NCBI GenBank assembly: GCA_033557685.1
Contig: JAWQRN010000635.1
Coordinates: 1-27,584 of the forward strand
Length of the DNA: 27,584 bases
Source of the DNA: Sperchopsis tessellata
Taxonomy: Eukaryota; Arthropoda; Insecta; Coleoptera; Hydrophilidae
Direction: 5' to 3'
A program made the position numbers and the translations under genes. The stretch's first letter is position 1. Every line of letters begins with the position of its first letter. The notes under the pieces were generated by a model that searched no databases, was not told the DNA's origin, and saw only the letters and a program-made list of their open reading frames with translations. Below, piece after piece: positions 10,576-22,202 of the stretch.

Positions 10576-10729
10576 ATTTATATATAGAAGAAATTAACTT
10601 ATATGTATCTGAGGAGTACATGAACAAGACCTATGATTCATGCAAGAATGTTGCCATTCCCAGTGCAGGGGGTGTTATCACAGGGTCTATGTGTGCACCA
10701 TATTCTACTGCAACTTGTAATGCTGATAG
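10576..10729 (+). CDS. NPC1: NPC1 exon, N-terminal domain (second part)
   Basis: This 154-nt exon continues the luminal sterol-binding domain: LYVSEEYMNKTYDSCKNV and IPSAGG, then SMCAPYSTATCNADR. It parallels the family pattern Y.....Y..C..V..P.......CG..A..CNA..W. MNKT is an N-glycosylation sequon. The acceptor AG is at 10574-10575 and the donor GTATGT at 10730. Two bases at the start complete the codon left by the previous exon, and two bases at the end (AG) are completed by the next exon to Arg. The frame around it is open but the flanks are AT-rich intron. Confidence 0.93.
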
Positions 10730-12071
10730 GTATGTATTATTGTTTACTTACAGAATAAGAATAAGAAACTTATATATTTTAAGATGTATTCTTTATATTG
10801 AAAATATATTATGGATATTAATAAATCAAATTTACATTTACTTTCGACCTACATATTTTTTAAAGAAATTTAATATATGAGCCAAATCTAAATAATTTTT
10901 CAAATTTCTTTGTGGAGAAATGATAAGCAGCAGTGATTATTTTAAAATTTAACAAGATATCCATTAGATAAGCCTATGCTTTAAAAGCTGACTGTACGAT
11001 AGTTATAGGTAATTGACGAAAATTATACAAAAATGAATGATTTCCAAAAAAAATGTTGTCATTAAAATTTTTTTTTGGGCCTCCTATCAGTACTATATAC
11101 TTGGTAACTCAAAATTTCAATCAGATAATTATAGATCAGGTTCAAAGAGACAAATGATCACAAAATACCTGAAATCCTTTAAAATTTTATAAGCTGTTGG
11201 TTATATAACTTTACTGATTCAGGCTATTTGTAACAAACTGTTAACAAAAAACAATTTTGATAGCTCTTAATACATCTACTAACATCCTTTGTGTTGGGTA
11301 TGGTTGAATTTAATTTTCGAAAGATCTACAAAATTGTGAACTGTAAATTCATTTAGTGGCGCTGATTCAGTCTCGTATAAACAAGAATAAATTTCTGGTA
11401 AGTAAAATGAATAAATGGTATTGCTTATCTAATTTCCAATAGTTACAGACCTGTGTGTGGAGAATTCTGCTCTCGTGCGAAGTAGTATGGAAGTAATAGG
11501 AATGGTAAATTTGAGTTGAAAGGGTGGAGTTGATTTTTATACACACACTATTTTAATGCACGTAATGAATTTTGAAGTTTATAAAGTATAATGCTGATGA
11601 ATAGCAAAACTATTCTGAATTCTTTCCATCAGGTATATATGAGGTTTGGACTTCACAATTAGTCAAAGAAAAAATACTGATATTTAGGCAATACATTACA
11701 TAGATTTACTGAGGTGGTTACCGTAAAATGGCGTAAACACGTTAGTTTCAATTTCACATCTAATTTTTTTTAATCATAAAAACATAATTCACTCAGTAAC
11801 CACTCAGTAAATACACTTTTTTACCTGAAACGAGTGATTTCTGGAATAGTGCTGTAATATATTACAAACTTATTCATATTTTCTGGGATTAATATTTAAG
11901 ATTGAAAACAAATACAAAAGAAAGTATTTCATATTTTAATGAATACTATATTCTCTTAAAATATCTGCTCAGATATTAGAATTACCATGTATTCTTAGGG
12001 TGTCATACTTTGTGTCAAACCATTCCCTTGCACCTGGGTGCACTTTTGCGACAAATTATAAAAATTAAGCT
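10730..12071. other. intron sequence, nothing recognised
   Basis: AT-rich sequence with poly-A and poly-T runs. No coding motif, tRNA shape or repeat boundary was recognised. Confidence 0.45.
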
Positions 12072-12215
12072 ATGGATGGTGTTGCTAGATGTGGTTCAGG
12101 TGAGGATTATATTCATCTCGAACGTGACATGGATACTCGCCAAAGTGCAGCATGTGTCGGTGAGTATGTTTACTGGAAAAACACTATTTGTACTGGATGG
12201 CATTATCGAGGATGA
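12072..12215 (+). other. unrecognised short ORF with cysteines and aromatics
   Basis: An ATG-started frame of 47 codons, with a stop just before it (12066-12068), contains three Cys, two Trp and a charged middle (EDYIHLERDMDTRQ, then CVGEYVYWKN). Its base composition is richer in GC than the intron around it. Beyond the stop at 12213 the same frame continues with NNWLTDHPD before another stop. It looks like decayed coding sequence, perhaps of a secreted Cys-rich protein or a transposon passenger. I do not recognise a family, and it could be chance. The overlapping frame 12010-12237 has no such features. Confidence 0.3.
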
Positions 12216-12346
12216 GAAAGTCAAAATAACTGGTTAACAGACCATCCTGACTGAGAACTAGAAATCTGCTAACCAACAGCAACATAGGATAATAATGTAG
12301 CAGATAACATGTGTTGACTCTCTTCCCCGGCACATACACATCATAG

Positions 12347-12412
12347 GGTGTGTAGTTAACTGAGTGTGTAGATAACTTGGTGTGTAGGTAACTCATTGTG
12401 TAGATAACGTGG
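12347..12412 (+). repeat. 16-bp minisatellite, four copies
   Basis: TGTGTAG recurs at 12349, 12365, 12381 and 12397, exactly 16 bp apart. The unit is close to TGTGTAGATAACTTGG, with one to four changes per copy. It ends in a GGGGTGTTGG flank. Confidence 0.85.
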
Positions 12413-13434
12413 GGTGTTGGAAGTGTGGAATGGAGGAGAAATCAACTATACACATTTAACGTGACTGATTATTGCTTTTAGCTATGAGAAAAATGCATCT
12501 TGGTACTTGGTATATAGCTCCAAAGGAAATAGCATACATCCAATTCACAGGTTTATTATCAGTTTGTAGACATATGAGCTGTAAAATGGGCAAGCAGAAG
12601 AATGTTACATAAAAGAAATCAGTGAAGCAATATGCTAAAAAAATACAAGGAAATTGAAGGAAGCTTCAAATCCTCGAAAATGTATTTGCAATATAATAAA
12701 ATCTGCATCTATGAAACCTGTAAAGCATAATACTACCCTATTTCGCTATATGTAGTTATAAAGGAGATCATGAAGAACATAAAACCAGATGACTTTGACT
12801 TTCATATTATACAGAAGAAGAAGTTTTTACAATTATAAGAGATGCACAAAACTGCACAAGACATATACCGGGTGTCACCTGAGACATAAGAAATCCCATG
12901 TAAATCTGAAAGTACTTCATATTTGCGCCCTGCGCGATAACTAAATACGCACATAATTGGTAACTACATTTGAATATAACATTTTTATAAATTAACTCAT
13001 TTTAATCAATTAATTACAGAAAATTTGCAAAAATACGTTGTCTTAATGATATATAATTAAAGTACCTAGTAATGGTTAACTTTTGTTTTTTATACATGTG
13101 GCGCAACGGAAAATGTGCCACGAATAGCACTGATCACATCGCGGGGTAGTAAGTGCTAATCTGGCGGGAACCATATTCTTTTTTGCGGTGATTACATTAA
13201 AATAGCAGGTGTGTATTTTATCTGAATTTTATTATTGTAAATTAATGTTATGAATTCAATTTGTTTTTAACGCTTGTTATTCATTAATATGTAGTACAGT
13301 TTATTATTTATTGCTTCATTGGATTTATTTTCTTATAAAATTAATTTAATGTCTGATAATTGTTTTATTAAAGAAGGTAATTACTTACTGGCTTATAAAA
13401 TTAATTTAGCCATTAGCTCATCAGCAACAGGAAA
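12413..13434. other. intron sequence, possible DNA-transposon end
   Basis: A TACCGGGTGTCACC motif at about 12867 and a GC-richer piece at about 13095-13180 (GTGGCGCAACGG, CGCGGGG, CTGGCGGGAA) differ from the AT-rich surroundings and may be ends of a non-autonomous transposon. I found no inverted partner and no transposase. Confidence 0.3.
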
Positions 13435-14676
13435 CAGTATGTATTTCAAGAACATTCTAGTACCACATCCATTATATGTCTTTATAACGACTTAAAAAAA
13501 GCATTTGATACGGTGTCAAGAGAGCTCTTATTGGCAAAACTTAGAAAGGCAGGTGTTAGGGGAAATCAACACAGGATATTTGAGACATATCTAAAGAATA
13601 GGACCCAAAAAACAAACATAGATGGAACAATGAGCAGCAACTGCACAACGAGATATGGGGTACTACAATGTAGCATCTTGGGACCAATCCTGTACAATAA
13701 TTATATCAACGATGTAAAAGTCCAAAACCTTATAGAATCACAATATGTATATACAGATGATACCTGATTATTATACAGAAACAAAAATTTAGAGGAACTT
13801 GAAACAATTATAGAGATATGATTTTATTAAACGAATGGCTGGCTGCAACATAATCTGCTTACTATAAATACAGAAAAAATGAAATATATGCTTTTCTCAC
13901 AGAACAAAGAACACTCAGAAATTACTATAAATATTTTTATAGAGGACAAGATCAAACAGAAGGAAAAAGCCAGAACATACTTAGGTTGAATAATTGATGA
14001 CCCCCTCAAATGGAATGACCACACAGACAAGATATGCACAAAAATAGCACCGATAGTTGGAGCAATCAAAAGAACCTCAAGATACTTAACACCAAGAACA
14101 AAACAGCTGGTCTATAATGCATACATAATATCTTATATTAACTACCAGATTAATGGCTGGGGTGAAACTACAAAACAAAACATTAAGCAAATCCAAATTG
14201 CACAGAACAAAGCAATATAGGCATTAATAAACCTCAAAAGAAGAACCCCAATATGTAGCCTATACTGAACAGAAATGAATATAGAAACAAGGATTAAATA
14301 CGAATACATTCTGAGGATCGTACAAATAATGGGCTGACACACGAAGACAAACATACACATTCAAACTAACGATGAATTACATGGCTATGTACTGAGAAGA
14401 CAAAAAGACACCCATATTAATAAACCTGAAAAGGAAATTGGGAGAAAGAAGATACAACACATAGGGGCAGTATTATATAACCAACTACCATACGAGATCA
14501 AGAATATTAACAACATCAACTCCATTAAAAAAGTGTTAAGAAAGTATATGGTGAACAATCAACTGTGTGAACTGAACTGTAATTAATCTGAAGGTTTTGA
14601 GTTCAATGGGATACACATTTTGTTATTACTGTGTACTATTGTGGAAGCTATATAAATAAATAAATAAATAAAACAT
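13435..14676 (+). mobile_element. LINE, 5'-truncated: RT and C-terminal region with (AAAT)n tail
   Basis: The frame opens within RT at QYVFQEHSSTTS, then skips to YNDLKKAFDTVSRELLLAKL, a small internal deletion. RT motifs GVLQCSILGPILY (a degenerate GVPQGSILGP) and YVYTDDT (for YADDT) follow. After the stop at 13765-13767 the post-RT region continues: WLQHNLLTINTEKMKYMLF, ARTYLG, LKWNDHTDKI, then LYNQLPYEIKN before a stop near 14583. The element ends in (AAAT)n at 14651-14673, a normal LINE 3' tail. Several stops interrupt it. It belongs to the jockey/CR1/L2 kind of LINE; I cannot set the clade. It lies in the same direction as NPC1. Confidence 0.88.
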
Positions 14677-14685
14677 TACAAATAG

Positions 14686-15316
14686 TGAGGATACTTCGGG
14701 TTCAGCTGGAGAATAAATTAAACTGGAAACCATATATAAAGTCTAAGGCTGTCTTCACCATTAAAACGACTAAGCTTACCTATTTTGCAAATTTTCACAG
14801 CAGAGCGCAGTATGGTGTTATACTCTGAGAGGCCTCAGGCTCTTAAGGGACTAGAACAACAGGAAAGCAACAGACCTGTTTTTGCAGAAGAGAAACTACT
14901 TACCATCCTAACAATTTATATATACAGAAGTTAATGTATATTCATACTCACCTGAATGAATTAGAAAGAACCAACCATAGCCACAACAATGACACCTACA
15001 CTCCGGAAATTTAAAAATTTCTTGGCATAATATATCAACACCGCAGCAATGTATTGGGGGAGTTAGATTCCGCATCCACCTTCCTGCTGAAATAAAGACC
15101 TCCAAGCGGACCCTTTCCGTAAAGCAGTGCACAAAATACTATTCCAAAAAGTCATGTACAATTTTAATGAAATCCTACTGATAGAGGTGTGACTTATCAC
15201 GTTTATATTTATATGCTTTTTTAGTTTATTAGTTTGTAAATGTTGAATGATGTGGTTAATATGTAATTGTCTTGCTGTAAAATCTTGATAGTAAATAAAT
15301 ACGTATGAGTAAATGA
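14686..15316 (+). mobile_element. second LINE 3' end, jockey-like
   Basis: Starting right after the tail of the previous LINE, the frame reads VRILRVQLENKLNWKPYI, equal to the VKFLGV.LD.KL.WK.H pattern after LINE RT, then AQYGVIL and, with frame changes, VRFRIHLPAEIKT and the last coding part near 15180. A 3' untranslated part follows, ending with AATAAA near 15296. RT itself is missing, so only about 0.6 kb of the 3' end remains. It is a different family from the one before it. Confidence 0.75.
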
Positions 15317-15630
15317 TCCAACATTAGACATATTTCAATAATGGATAGTTCTTATTTGATCTCACCAATCTCAAGTAGCAAATTAAGATTGTCTCCATCA
15401 TTCAAGTTTAGTTTCTAATAGATGTAGTATATGTAGGGTTTTTATCGGTTGTTGACTCTAATATGATTTGACTATTTTTGGCATAATGCCTGGATATGTG
15501 TAGTAATTTTTGAAAATTTTTTTTTTAAAACAATAGTTTTGAAAATATTCGGTATTTTTCCCCCTTGTTTGCTGTAAGTTTTAGACCTAAATTAATAATT
15601 TAATTTTTAATATAATAATAACTTCCATAG

Positions 15631-15757
15631 GTTTTTCAACTTTATGGGCAAGGGAAGCCCATTTACTCCATTTCCAATATCATATATAAGTACTCCTGAA
15701 AATAAGTCTTATACTCCACTTAATCTTGAAACAGTACCTTGTAATGAAATGTATGAT
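15631..15757 (+). CDS. NPC1: NPC1 exon, end of N-terminal domain
   Basis: The 127-nt exon gives FFNFMGKGSPFTPFPISYIS and a tail with ENKS (a glycosylation sequon) and PCNEMYD. It corresponds to the W..FMG......PF.I.. part that closes the NPC1 N-terminal domain. The acceptor AG is at 15629-15630, the donor GTGAGT at 15758. Its first base completes an Arg codon with the previous exon; it ends on a codon boundary. The next intron is only 99 bp, by far the shortest in the gene here. The ATG at 15644 is internal and is not a start. Confidence 0.92.
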
Positions 15758-15856
15758 GTGAGTATTCTATTTTTTATTTATTTCTTTACAAACTTATTTT
15801 CATCTTTTAAACTTGAAAAAATGGCCTTTGGCAAATTAATTTATATCATATTTTAG

Positions 15857-16046
15857 GAAAATAGTCCTTCTTGCAGTTGTATAGATTGTGAACTAAGTTG
15901 CCAAAATAAAAACTTTCCAACACCAGAGGATCCATTCATTATATTAAATGTAAATGGAGTTTCCTTTATCATAGCAATTTCGATAGCCGTGCTAGGAGCT
16001 GTTTTAATGACAGTCTACATTGTACTAATACAACTAGGAATCACTG
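15857..16046 (+). CDS. NPC1: NPC1 exon, cysteine linker and first membrane helix
   Basis: This 190-nt exon begins ENSPSCSCIDCELSC, the counterpart of the CSCQDC...C motif that follows the N-terminal domain in NPC1. PTPEDPFIILNVNG leads to a membrane segment rich in Ile, Val, Ala and Leu (about residues 36-62), matching the first transmembrane helix. It has no Met start, so simple open-frame searches miss it. Acceptor AG at 15855-15856, donor GTAATT at 16047. It ends one base into a Gly codon completed by the next exon. Confidence 0.93.
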
Positions 16047-17034
16047 GTAATTATTTTTAAAACAATGCTTTTCCATTCTAATCTATCCCTACCTTAAATT
16101 TGCCTCAAAAGTATCCAAATACCTTAATATGTCTGACAATCTCAATAACACCAGCAGTTCACTTTTTCATAATCCTGCCTACACCTCTACCATCTGTATC
16201 AATCTCTATTTTTCTTACCTCTAATAACCATAACTATGTGATTCTTAATACTACTGTGATCTCAAGGCTACCTACTCTCATAAGATGTCATAATAGTTTT
16301 GACAATGTGGTGGCCAGTGACCAGATAGTGGTGTATGCAAGATCATCCTAAAGGAAAATACTTCAGTTATGGGTAACAAGGTTGTAAACTGACAGCCTAT
16401 TATTCCCACAGAAAATTTTTGTATACTTATCAGGCGTTTATGCTGGTTAGTTTGCATTATGTAGAGAAACTTTCTTTGTCTTATTTTACCAGAATATATT
16501 TATGAAGCCAGTTATGATTAGGAATGGTTCTTTTTATACACATGTTGAGTATCCTGTTGAGTTATACTGCTGAAATCATGTAGTGTTGTTGAAAATAATT
16601 CTAAACTTTATAACGATAGAATACAAAAAAATGTAGATATGTGACTCTGAAAGTTAATCAATCATTACATCGATCTGAAAACAAATCAAATATAGAAATA
16701 ATAAGGTCATTTCAGTATTAAATATTTTTTTATTGAATTTTGCTTTAATTGTAATGTGTAAGCATTTTCTAGATTTTATATTATCAAGACATAATTGCTA
16801 ATTTATAATATATAAAACGAGTGTATAATAAATACATGAAAAGATAAATGAACAAATAAAATTCATCAGTAACTCACCTATTTTACTGTCTTATATCATT
16901 TATAGGGTAATTGAAATATTTATACGGATTCACAAATAATTTGAATTTAAAGTGTATTTATTTTTAAAGTGCATAGTTTACATTAACACAATAATAAATT
17001 ATACAACTATATATCTAGTGGATATATAAATCAT
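16047..17034. other. intron sequence, nothing recognised
   Basis: AT-rich. A + strand open frame at 16100-16351 has no domain I recognise. Confidence 0.45.
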
Positions 17035-17275
17035 CCGAATTCTTCACACTTTTCTAACTTCGCCTAAACGCTGGTAGCACCCTTGTTGTTCTACTACAAT
17101 CAGACTGCAGCCGGGGCGGTATTTGTTCTCAACTATTTCAGGCTGCTCTGGCTTTTAGGACATACATGTAACAATTCCCCTTTCGTAGCTCTGTTCATTT
17201 CGAACAGCCTCAAGCATCCCCAGGATTGGCCTTCCCAAAAACGTGATTTTTGTTAATGTTCAAATGGCACCAGCT
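17035..17275 (-). other. GC-richer block with coding-like - strand frame
   Basis: This block stands out from the AT-rich intron. On the - strand it reads GRPILGMLEAVRNEQ, SYERGIVTCMS, a stop, then NKYRPGCSLIVVEQQGCYQ and LGEVRKV before a second stop. The length and composition suggest an exon-like or transposon piece, but I know no family for it. It lies against the NPC1 direction, 65 bp before the next NPC1 exon. Confidence 0.3.
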
Positions 17276-17339
17276 GCATGCTAACTGTTGAAAACGTATC
17301 CAAAAGTATCTCGTATTATTGATTTTTTCCTTTTTTTAG

Positions 17340-17426
17340 GGCATAGTAGCAGCTCTCCTACAAATCCTTTGAAAGAGAATAAAATACATAAATTTTTAGG
17401 ATCATTGTTCAAGAATCTCGGAATTG
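17340..17426 (+). CDS. NPC1: NPC1 exon, cytoplasmic loop
   Basis: This 87-nt exon encodes HSSSSPTNPLKENKIHKFL then GSLFKNLGIG, the short cytoplasmic loop between the first two membrane helices (human counterpart ends in a basic amphipathic stretch before the second helix). Its acceptor has a long T-rich tract (AG at 17338-17339) and its donor is GTAAGT at 17427. Phase is 2 bases in, 1 base out, matching both neighbours. The loop is the least conserved part of NPC1, so phase and position support it more than sequence. Confidence 0.85.
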
Positions 17427-17570
17427 GTAAGTATATTTTATTTAAGATTTACTTATTCTGTACACAGTTCTTTATATGACCATTGAAGTTCAGTTAATAT
17501 TAAAAAAAATAGATAATCAGTATGTGCTACATTATTATTAATAAGTAAAGAGATAGACAGTTATGTATAT

Positions 17571-19345
17571 GTAATAATAATAATAATGATAATAGTTTTT
17601 ATTTCAATGAATGCTACATATAATATAACATATACATATACATAATAGTAAATTGAAAAATTTCTGAAACTGAATATAAGACAAAAATTCATTACAATTA
17701 TAAGCTTCCATTAGAATTAAATAATCAAAAACAGTTTTTTAATTTGTTTACATTAGAAATTAATTTTAATTCTTCTGGTAGTCTATTGAAGAACATAATT
17801 CCGTAATATCCCTGTTCATATAGAGCTAACCTATGAGAAGGGTAGTTTTAATTTATGGATCTAGTCGCACGATCATGCAATGTTCTATGTTCTTGAAATA
17901 TAGTTTGATTTTTTCACATAAACAATAAACATTCATATACATGATAAGGAGATAATGTAATTATATGATTTCTCCTGAACATACCTCTGCAACTTTTATT
18001 ATAATTTAATCTATACATAATTCTTATTACACTTTTTTGGACTTTAAATATCCTGTTTGAATCAAAGCAATTACCCCAAAAGAAAATTCCATACTTCGTG
18101 ACTGAAAGAAAATTTACGTAGTAATCTATTTTCACTGAATCTACGTCAAGATAGTTTTTCATTATCCGTATGGAGTACGTTACTTTATTAAGTTTTTTTT
18201 ATTAACTCTTTGATATGATAAGACCATTCAATGTTTTCATCTATCCGAATACCTAAATATTTTGTATTTTAATAAACACTATTTTTTCTTCAACTTCATT
18301 CACACTATTAGGATTATGAAATCCTGCCTGTTTAGTTTTGAACAATATGAACTTTGATTTATCTTCATTAATTACCAACTTGTTTTTCAACATCCATTCC
18401 TTCACACATATCATAAGGATCCCGGTCTTCGAGATAACATCCGCTAATTTTCTAGCTCGAATCAGAAAACTTGTGTCATCCACATAATAGTTTATCAGAG
18501 TACGCATCTCATCCGAAAGCACAGTAATCAAATCATTAATATACATAATAAATAGAATTGGACCAGTTATACTGCCCTACGGAACGTCTGCCTCGAGTAA
18601 CCCCGGAGATGAATTATAATTTATACCATCCCTTGTTTTTAACACTTTTTGGCAACGATTTTTTAGATAAGGTTCAACCCATTTTAATGCCAAGCCTTAT
18701 TTCATAATATTTATTTTTTTTTTTATTAAAATAGAATGATCCAAACAACCATATGCCTTAGATAAATCTGAAAATCCACCTAAAGCCAGTCCAACACCGT
18801 CAAGACCATCCAGTATTTCCTGAAGAAAGTCGAATACAGCAGTGTCAGTAGACTTCCGTCTCAAATAACCATGTTGCTCTAAACAGTTTGTACTAAGTGA
18901 AACAATGTATTAACCTGCTGCACATTACAGTTTCAAAAATTTTAGAAAATGATGGTCGTAAGCTTCTCCTCCAACTCAGGGTTTCGTTTTTTATAAATAG
19001 GCTTGACTAATGCAATTTTCAATTGATCAGGGAATATACTATATTTGAATGAATTATTAATAATATGGCAAAGAGGTCTACAAATTTCATACACACAACA
19101 CTACAAGACAGCAGTAGGAATTTCGTCAACACCACTACTCATCTTATTTTTAACTATTTCTAATATTTCATAAATGGTAATGGGAGTGATAAACATAGAT
19201 TTACTATTATCCCTTATACTGCAAGAAAATACTGGAATATATAAATCCTTGAGTACACTTGGTGCAGCAACAGAAAACTCTGCTACCACGCACTCATACA
19301 TGAAGCACTGAGAGAATTTCATGAGATCTATTCTTACCTTTCCCT
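17571..19345 (-). mobile_element. LINE, 5'-truncated, - strand, with (ATT)n tail
   Basis: On the - strand the order is EILEIVKNKMSSGVDEIP (entry to RT, near 19110), FSDLSKAYGCLDHSILI (near 18740), a degenerate motif before PILFIMYINDL (near 18560), NYYVDDT for the YADD site (near 18490), then WMLKNKLVINEDKSKF, TKYGIFFWG, and SCRGMFRRNHI with the final LLFM frame (17914). AATAAA (complement of 17598-17603) and an (ATT)n tail (17571-17595) mark the 3' end. Many stops and frame changes are seen. It is a jockey/R1-like LINE, opposite to NPC1. Confidence 0.88.
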
Positions 19346-19417
19346 GTATGTCAGACCTACAAAATATAATTGATCCACTGTACGAACCATTGGGTCTGCA
19401 GAATGTTTTTTTAACCG

Positions 19418-21091
19418 GTTGATGGTGCTGAGGTTCTAGGCATTGTCAGGGATTTGAAATCTAAAAAGAGTTGTGGCCATGACGATGTGTCCATCTATCT
19501 TTTGAAAAAATGTCTTTACTTTATACTTGACCCTTGAGTCGATATAATTAATAGTTCCCTGTTATCAGTCCAATTTTCAAGTCGAGTGACCCTGAGGACT
19601 TTAGCAACTATCGTCCGATTAGCCTGTTATCTTATTCTTCAAAGATTTTGGGCATGGTTGTCCACAGACGTTTTAGTAAATTCATTGCTAAGTGTGGTAC
19701 TGCAGAAGTGTGGAAAAGGCTATCTTTGCATTTATGAATAATATTATTTTGGCTTTGGAGAGGGGAGAGATGGCACTTGGGCTGTTTCATGACCTTTCCA
19801 AGGCATTTGATTGCTTGGATCATCTTATCCTTTTGGACTGGCTGCAGGATTGTGGTGTCCGGGATGTGCCACTGATGTGGTTTAGGTCGTACCTTTCAGG
19901 TAGGTTTCAGAGAGTGAGGTTAATTGATGATGGCAGGGAATATCTGACTACTGCATTAGGAGTTGAGAGGGGAGTGCCCCAGGGTAGTATATTGGGGCCC
20001 CTACTTTTTATCATTTGTAGTAATGATATGTCCAATATGATGGCGCAGCACCCGGGCAGCTCAGTGGTGAAATATGCAGCGATACCAGTTTGTTGGTCTG
20101 TGTTGGGGATATTCTTGATATTCAGGATGAGTGCTCGAGATTTTTCTTACCTACTCAAAGTTAGTTGGTTCAGAGTGGTCTGGTCTTCAACATCAACAGA
20201 ACGAAGGCGGTCTTATTATCCTCTGATAGAGTTTTTATGCGCTCTGACAATGTGGTTTTGGATTTGATGTCTATATCGATTGATGAGAATGCCAAGCTGT
20301 TGGGCATACACAACTGCTGCTGAACAGGCACTCACAGATTGAAGATCTAATCTCCAAATTAAATATAGTTTGTTCTACCCTTAGGGTACTTGCAAGGAAT
20401 ATGAGTCTAGAGGTTTGTCTGGCAGCCTACTACGGGTATGCTTTGCGGTTTTTAGGTTTGACAACCTGATTTGGGAGTCAGGTGTCGGATTTCAGAGGGT
20501 TTTCCTGCTCCAAATGCGAGAGGTGAGAACAATTTTTGATGGGGAGTGTTGTGCTACTTGCCGTGGTTTATTCCGGGGGAATGGGATTTTGATGGTCCCA
20601 GCTAGATATGTATATATATGCATAACTTTTCCGTAAGAGCAAGGTTGTAGGTTTTCGATCTCGGAGTCCTCACATAATTATAGCACACATCAGAGAGGAG
20701 ACTATGATTACCCAATCTACAGGCTGTCCCTAACAGAGTGGTGTTTTTATTATAGATGCATCTTGTTGTACAACCATCTTCCGGTGCCGCTCAGGAACAT
20801 TAATAATGATACATTTTTAAAATGCAAACTGTTCGGTTATCTCTGTCAGATTGAGCCCTACTCTTTGGGGGAGTTCTGTGCTTATCGAAACGATGGTGTT
20901 CTATCTTGAGATTGTAATAATTTTCTTTAACCTGTTTATTGTGGTTTGTAACCTGTTTACTGGTATATTTAGTTTGCTTGTGGTAAATTTTAACATGTCT
21001 GATGGTATTTATTGTGACGTTTTCCAAACTAGTGTTATATATGTTTACTCTGTACGTTTTCGAAATAAAGCTTTATTATTATTATTATTAT
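19418..21091 (+). mobile_element. LINE, 5'-truncated, + strand, with (TTA)n tail
   Basis: The order on the + strand is DLKSKKSCGHDDVSIYLLKK (19440-19510), EDFSNYRPISLLSYSSKIL, then a long frame 19692-20267 with FHDLSKAFDCLDHLILL and GVPQGSILGPLLFII. At 20079-20080 a missing base in the YADD codon run shifts the frame; DTSLLV continues in the next frame. The post-RT part has NAKLLGIH, a YYGYALRF stretch, CRGLFRGNGILMVPARYVY and a final piece near 20900. AATAAA lies at 21064-21069 and (TTA)n at 21073-21091. It is related in type to the - strand LINE to its left and reads away from it. Confidence 0.9.
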
Positions 21092-22202
21092 CAGATTTGC
21101 TTTAAGAATATATCTTGAGGATCCTGAAAACAAACTGTGAAGATGAACAATCATTTACAACTTTAACCCTCATAAAAAAACATTTGTGTAACTCTATTGG
21201 ACAAAATCGTCTGAAAGCTGTAACCGTAATGTCAATTGAATTACAACTTTTAATACAAATTTCATTTAGACTATCTAATAAAAGACTTTGCTGACAAAAA
21301 GTCAAGAAGGGAAATGTTTTGGATATATATTTTTTTATTATTTAATTTTGTTTTAATTTTCCAAAATAAGTGTTTTGTTTATTACTGTTTGTTCCTACTG
21401 TAAATTATATTTTACAAATAATTTTTTTCCCCAAAGGACATTGTTACTACAGCCTCGGGCCTTTTGAAACATAAATCCAGTCCTACAAGTTCTTATAAGG
21501 ACAAAATTCTTATAAATGTCTCATTTTTATTGTGAAAATCTATTTTAATACAGTTATAACATTTCTTTATAAAAAGCTTTATATAGGTATTTAGCTTAAT
21601 CATAATCAATATTAGGACTTGTAAAATACAATAAAGTTGTATACCTCTGGTGTTAGAAATAAAAATGTCAAAATTATTCTACACTGGCTGTCACCGAATC
21701 AGTTATAATAACTTCATCACATTTAACATTAGTCTCTACAAGGGAGTTCCAAATAAAGGGTTCTAGCACAAATTTCAATGTTTAAAAGATGCTTTTCTCT
21801 CCTAAATGGCTTACATAAGATAATTAGTTGATAAGGAAGTAGACGAATGTAAAGATGCATATTAAGAACTACTATTCTTCAAAACATGGCTTTCAGCTAT
21901 TTTTTCATTATTCGATAATAACGAGATCGGCAATAAAACTCTAAAACACTTATATATCGGTTAGAGAGATTTTAGTTAATATAGCTGACAAAATAAGATA
22001 TATGTTAATCAGAAAGATTTTAGTTAATGTGATAATACAATGAAATTTTAAAGAATAACAATAAATAAATTTATGGGATGCTGTCAGCTCTTAGTTGTAA
22101 CCTTTATTTTGAACTAGAGTATAGCAGAGTTTGATATCTCTGCTTTTAAGAAATGTGAATGCTTCTATCAAATTGTTTGATATAATTTTGTTTTATTTTC
22201 AG
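21092..22202. other. intron sequence, nothing recognised
   Basis: AT-rich, without coding or transposon motifs that I recognise. It ends in a T-rich acceptor (ttttattttcag). Confidence 0.45.

Noticed and set aside
12349..12412. CRISPR-like repeats
   Set aside because: Units are directly adjacent with no unique spacers; it is a minisatellite.
12867..13180. Possible DNA-transposon ends (TACCGGGTGTC and a GC-rich piece)
   Set aside because: No inverted partner, target-site duplication or transposase could be shown by eye; kept only as a note in the intron entry.
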